From Paragonimus skrjabini miyazakii (Eukaryota > Platyhelminthes > Trematoda > Plagiorchiida > Troglotrematidae), in NCBI GenBank assembly GCA_014338405.1, contig JTDE01000266.1, positions 36,213 through 100,212 on the forward strand: a stretch of DNA of 64,000 nt. The letters are read 5' to 3'. Positions 59,401 to 64,000 of the stretch are shown here, one piece after another. The translations under genes and the position numbers were made by a program. Under the pieces are notes generated by a model. The model saw only the letters and a list, made by a program, of their open reading frames with translations, had not been told where the DNA came from and did not search any database. Numbering within the stretch: position 1 is the first letter of the stretch; each line of letters starts with the position of its first letter.

Positions 59401-61095
59401 GATGTTAACTAGATTGCAGACTGATTCAAGGAAATCCAACAGTATCCTGTCACGAATACTTGAATCCATTAGGTGTGATCACAAATAAAGAGCTATATCA
59501 TCTCCCTTATCGATTTATCTGTTATTGCAAAACACCGCCATGCCGGGGCTAGACAACTGGGTATGTTTCATTTCTTGTTTGTATGTCTACGTGATGCCTT
59601 CTTTAAGTGGACGTTACCGGGGAACAGGAGTCACAAACCTCGTCTAGTTAATTAATAAGTAAGATCGCGCTAGTGTAAAAACAATGATAGTTGGCAGTTT
59701 TACTACCTACAGTATGTATAGCATATGGATCTACTGAAGAAGATTTACTGGGCGAGAAGGGCTAAGTTGGCGTGTTATGGTGTTTTATGAGGTCGTCAAC
59801 TCCTAAATGAATGACGACGGATCTGGTTTTTTGAACTCCGGGAATGAATATGTCATATGCATGAGGGTCACGTGGGGTAATATGGGTTTGAATAATCTTG
59901 TAAATGTTGTGCTTCTAACCTTCGTATGTATATTAGGCCAAATGTTCCTTGATTAAAGATTGCTTTATTGCGCGCGGTTAGCAACAGTGGCTGAAATGGT
60001 GAATAGTTTGCCTGAACAAATACTTGTGTTCGTAAGAAAAACGTAGTAATTTCATTCTGTAGGAGGCTATTCAAAAGGCTATTCAAAAATATTCTCAACA
60101 AATGACAGTATGCACGTTTGGAACTGGTGTGAAAACGATTTTCACCACCAACGTATAATTTTCTAGAGACACCTGAACAAGTAAACTTTGTATGGGAAAT
60201 GGGTGAGTATTCTGTGAGGTGCACGGACGTTGCAATTAGAAACATCGTAAGCGAGCTGGTGTACGTGCGACGAATTGGCTCCATGCATGAGCTGTGCGAT
60301 TCTTCTCTACCACCAATTGTTAAGATAGACCAAAACTAGCTGAACAGATTGTCACATACGTTACAAGATCATTTAGAATGTAACCTCCAAGTTAGTGAGG
60401 ATGAACGATCAAACTATTGTACTTATACCACTATTATCCAGCAATGAGGCAGGAGCATGGATTTTGACGTTGAAGTAGCTAGTAGAAAAATACAAGAAGA
60501 AGCATTGGAGTGCAGTGCGGCATGAATCTTTGGTAAATAAAGGAACTGAACATCGGTGTTCCTGGCAACTGTGACGTTCTGAAACCAGTTTTATATGCAG
60601 ATGAGTGTTTTTGTGTGTTATCATGTTAAATCGCAAAACCCATGTATTGGTTTCCTGAATAAACAGACCTTGCGCCGTCCCCGTTCTTGGCTCACAATAC
60701 TAGTATCAAGAATGAATCAAACTGAGATGTATTCACTAACTATTGTATGTGTTGTCACAGGAAAAGTTGAACTGCCTATTCGTTCAGCCACTCGAGAATA
60801 AACCTGATGTCCAAGAACATAGGAAGTTGTAATCTTCTGGCCGCGTGGCATCAGCAAAGAAAAGATCTGAAACTGAAGGACAAAGCCACCATACAGAAAT
60901 GTTTGACGTTATTTCCAATGAGGCGCACCTCCTGGTACGCAAATGAATCTCACCAGGACTTTAAAAAAGCAACAGCAAATTATCGTGGCGAAATATGGTA
61001 TTGGCAGAGCCGGTTGGCGGCAATTCACTTGTGGTTCATTTGTATGAATTCAATCATTTCGGCGTGACACACAAGAGTTAAAACGACTTGTAGTG
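59401..61095. other. No assignable gene
   Basis: The 138-codon minus frame at 59868-60284 and the 86-codon plus frame at 60807-61067 are unrecognised. A perfect short tandem repeat of AGGCTATTCAAA lies at about 60063-60086. The plus frame ends in EIWYWQSRLAAIHLWF, which looks protein-like, but without splice support. Confidence 0.35.
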
Positions 61096-61440
61096 GGTAA
61101 TCGATGAAGGTAAAAACAATCAACCATAACGAAGCAGGTTAACTTCTGCGACGTCGGACCCACTGCTGGTTCAACTTCGCTCAGTCACTTCCACCCACCC
61201 GCCCATACACCTGTTGCTGTCTGTCAACCGCTCCCTCACACTCATCCTTGTGAATAGGACCTTCTTACGGGCCACCTGGACACCGTCACTAACCACTGTG
61301 TCTGCTTAGAGGCCCGGTATTTAGTCATACATTAGATCAATCTGGTCGCACTTCGTCGGTTCGTTCTTGCCTGTCGTTAGCTCTTTCTTGCAGTTGCCTT
61401 GCCTTTGGATCACTGATGGCGTAGTGCGGTCACTCAGTAT
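61096..61440. other. GC-rich block, possible promoter or 5' exon region
   Basis: This block is distinctly richer in G+C than the rest of the window, with pyrimidine-rich stretches such as CCACCCACCCGCCCATACAC. It lies 450-800 bases upstream of the candidate first coding exon at 61890 on the same strand. It could be a promoter or 5' UTR exon, or an unknown repeat. Confidence 0.25.
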
Positions 61441-61889
61441 ACTTTATGTTGCGAACGCAGAGTGAGGTTTATATGAAAAACCAAAATCCTCTACTACTCA
61501 TCAGTAAGGTGAAGTTTGTTTCTTGTACTTCATCATATTATTTGTATTAACCATACCACGTTTGTAGCGACTTGATTTGGTTCGGATATTTGGTGTCGTT
61601 GGTTTTACTTGCGTCCTTCAACGTTCGTCAGAATAGCGCACAACTACGTATAACTAGGAAATTTATGGCAAGCTATGCGTGAACTAAGCCTGGTCGTTTC
61701 GGTCATCTACCAACTGCTAAACATGTAGTCGAACTGTTGCCAGTGATAACTTGAGTATCCACTAACAACTCGAATAACGATATTTTTAACGCAGTCAATG
61801 AGGAAGCTAGACCAATGTTTACGATCTTTATTTTTGGGATTGATGTGTCACACTTAGTGCGGTAGCGCTCGTAGAGACCGTGACCTGCT

Positions 61890-62069
61890 ATGTCTGGTTC
61901 TGTCGATTATTCTGTTCCAATCCGGGTCCAACCGCATTTTGCGTGTCCGAGTTCCGACTACACCGAATCACATCCAGCTGGAGCATTCCAAATGTATGAG
62001 TGTGCAGATGGTGCTCTCGCGTGCGTGCGTTCAGTTGAATGGGTAGACGCGCATATGCAGTTTGGGATA
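61890..62069 (+). CDS. Candidate first coding exon
   Basis: An ATG at 61890 is preceded by an in-frame stop at 61881, so it is the first possible start. The frame runs exactly 60 codons to a strong donor GTGAGT at 62070 and is more GC-rich than its surroundings. The peptide begins MSGSVDYSVPIRVQPHFACP and includes FQMYECADGALACVRSVEWV. I do not recognise it. The combination of base composition, start and donor is better than chance frames nearby, but no downstream exon is found in the window. Confidence 0.45.
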
Positions 62070-64000
62070 GTGAGTAATTCTTAGACCAGACGGTTCGACA
62101 CGCAAAGGGTCGTGCGGGGAGGCGAGACGACTGTTACATAAAGGTACAGCAAAGCGCTAAAGCACCACGATAAAAGAAGTGTGCAATGCTAACTAACATC
62201 ACCTTATTACGTATTATCGCGTGAAATTCAATCAACATAAATGTTTACATCAGCATAACGCTTGTTGCACATTGCCTTTACGTATCCTTTAATCCCATTT
62301 GCTTTGAATCTTCTATTCACCAGCAAGCGTGACAGTATCATCGTATTGTCCAAATCATAATTTAGGTTATTAGACTCAACGGATTGCTTTCTGGCCTTCT
62401 ACTGGTAACCAGATTCGAAGAATTCACAGATCGCCTACAAAATCGGCGTTGTTTAAGGAGAATTATCATGAAGTTGGTTTGTATGAACAAACCTACAGAA
62501 GTAAGTAACGAAACGTTTTAAATTTTAACCATTCGGTCTACGATTATAGAGTGTCCCAACATAATTATCAGCATGCAGCTAGAGATTCAGTGAAATGAAT
62601 TCACTGGTCAGATAACACCAGAGGTTTTGTCGCTAATGCCCTATTTTGGCAACCGACGTGAAACTGTGAGCAACCGCATGTAGTATGCTTCGAAAAACTC
62701 GACTAAGTTTTGTCACGTTTACGAGAAAACAGGATAAATACCATGGACTTGGTTAGCAAACAACGACTGAGTTTTGAAATGCGACGAACAAAGATCAACA
62801 TTGATCAAAATAGCATGTGATAGTTAAACCCACATTCAACGACGCCACTAATGCACGTATTCATCTAGTATTGACAGGTGAATAGTATCAAAATGTCAGT
62901 GTTACTCTCCGAGTTCTAGTATCGAAAACATTATTTTTATTCGCCAAAGCTAGGGAGGAAGCAAAATCAATTTATTGTAGATACGTGAAATAATAAACTT
63001 AACTGGCTAAATTCAGTCAAAAGTACATTGAACTCCATTAAAGCGCCTTTGACATATACCTTTTGTTCTTGGAGGTTACATACTGACAGCGAACGAAATA
63101 GAGGAATGGTGATACTTACAAGAGTGAGGCTTTGCACTGAAAATGCTGATTGGGTGAACTCGAATAAGGCTTTAAACAGTAGTCTTGTCATCACTCAAAG
63201 ATGCAACAAAATCTAGTGTTCGAAAGTTACATTGAATTTGGTGGATTTCAATTACTTATAAATTTAAATCGCTGGACCATCAATTATACACGGCACAGTA
63301 TACACTGAAGAGTTATATTTGAGAAAACATCAAATATGGCTGGTTGGGGCTAAAAATGTAGGCGTTGTAGTTTATTTAATCCTGGTGACTAGTCCCTTTT
63401 GACTACATCAAAATTTCTTGGACAGCGCTTTAGATTCATTCCAAAGTGAAGTTACGCACCAACGGCAGTCGTTTTTACGAGCCACGTATGCGCAACATAC
63501 TTCTTTTCTTAAGTTTTCTGTGATGGGCTCATATATGTGATGTTCGATTCTATTTTTCACATTACTAATGTTCTCATCTCTGAAGGGGACACAGCCAAGC
63601 CTATTAACAAACGAGGTCTGTTAAGCCTCAAGTAGACCGGAATGAAAACCTTTGATGTTTCACAAACAAAGAAATAAACAAAGCACATAATTAGTGAAAA
63701 TTTTGAAATACATGAAATGTAAAATGTAGTATGTTTGTACGCGTGTACAGTGTGTGTACAGTGAAACCAGTGCGAACATCATATGAACAGTTTCGGCAAT
63801 AAAAATTACATTTTCCTTTGAGTGCTGAAGCTACGTAAATTTGAGTCACAGTATGGAAGCTAGTGAGCGTGACCTATACGAAAGTCATGTTAAAAGTATG
63901 TATTACAAAAGCGGTATTCTTTGAACCATGGAATGTAAACGCGATGAGTCGCTGCTGACCAGTGCAAGCTGGACAGAGTCAATCGTTGGGGGATCGAAAC
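62070..64000. other. No gene seen
   Basis: Possibly the first intron of a gene starting at 61890. No supported exon, RNA gene or repeat. Confidence 0.4.

Noticed and set aside
1..64000. CRISPR arrays, bacterial operons or phage genes
   Set aside because: No regularly spaced repeats, no clustered long frames with ribosome binding sites; the sequence is eukaryotic in every respect.

Overview
The window reads as a piece of a eukaryotic nuclear genome. It is AT-rich, almost devoid of long open frames, has two assembly gaps (100 Ns and 268 Ns), and the only long coding stretches belong to retroelements. The mix of elements (several Penelope-like elements with a GIY-YIG nuclease, a Ty3/Gypsy element with an unusual zinc-knuckle gag, a CR1/RTE-type LINE remnant and tRNA-derived SINEs) and the short exons in long introns fit a flatworm, most likely a digenean trematode. 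That assignment is inference from element content; nothing here proves the species.

Layout. 1-9.4 kb: mostly featureless, with a possible LTR remnant and one SINE. 9.4-11.2 kb: a GC-richer decayed block, an assembly gap and the best SINE copy. 11.2-12.2 kb: a compact Penelope insertion (copy B) with inverted termini and a 13-bp target-site duplication. 15.4-19.4 kb: a decayed minus-strand Gypsy element with a promoter-like LTR at its 5' end. 19.4-21.0 kb: three plus-strand candidate exons directly beside that LTR. 21.4-22.4 kb: Penelope copy C. 22.6-23.1 kb: small minus-strand candidate exons. 23-36 kb: nothing I can assign apart from a possible LTR scrap. 36.3-38.3 kb: a tRNA-Arg-like SINE head and Penelope copy F. 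40.8-48.4 kb: plus-strand candidate host exons, including three phase-compatible ones at 45222-48429, interrupted by Penelope copies D and A. 51.5-52.1 kb: Penelope copy E. 53-55.5 kb: another candidate exon and a second Gypsy fragment spanning a gap and ending in an LTR start. 57.5-59.4 kb: a candidate terminal exon and a LINE remnant, both on minus. 61-62 kb: a GC-rich block and a candidate first exon.

How it fits together. The host coding content is small and fragmentary; I recognise no host gene family. The strongest host model is exons 45222-45416, 46504-46737 and 48350-48429. They are joined in compatible phases and encode hydrophobic segments, and Penelope copy A lies in the last intron between two identical 13-bp duplications. 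An exon at 40838-41084 and one ending at 19590 are clearly related in protein sequence and share their splice-donor position, which implies a local exon or gene duplication; the first copy is cut off by the Gypsy LTR. Six Penelope fragments of at least three lineages lie in 64 kb. Five of them keep a 3'-terminal motif resembling the core of a hammerhead ribozyme, which I consider the signal most worth following up.
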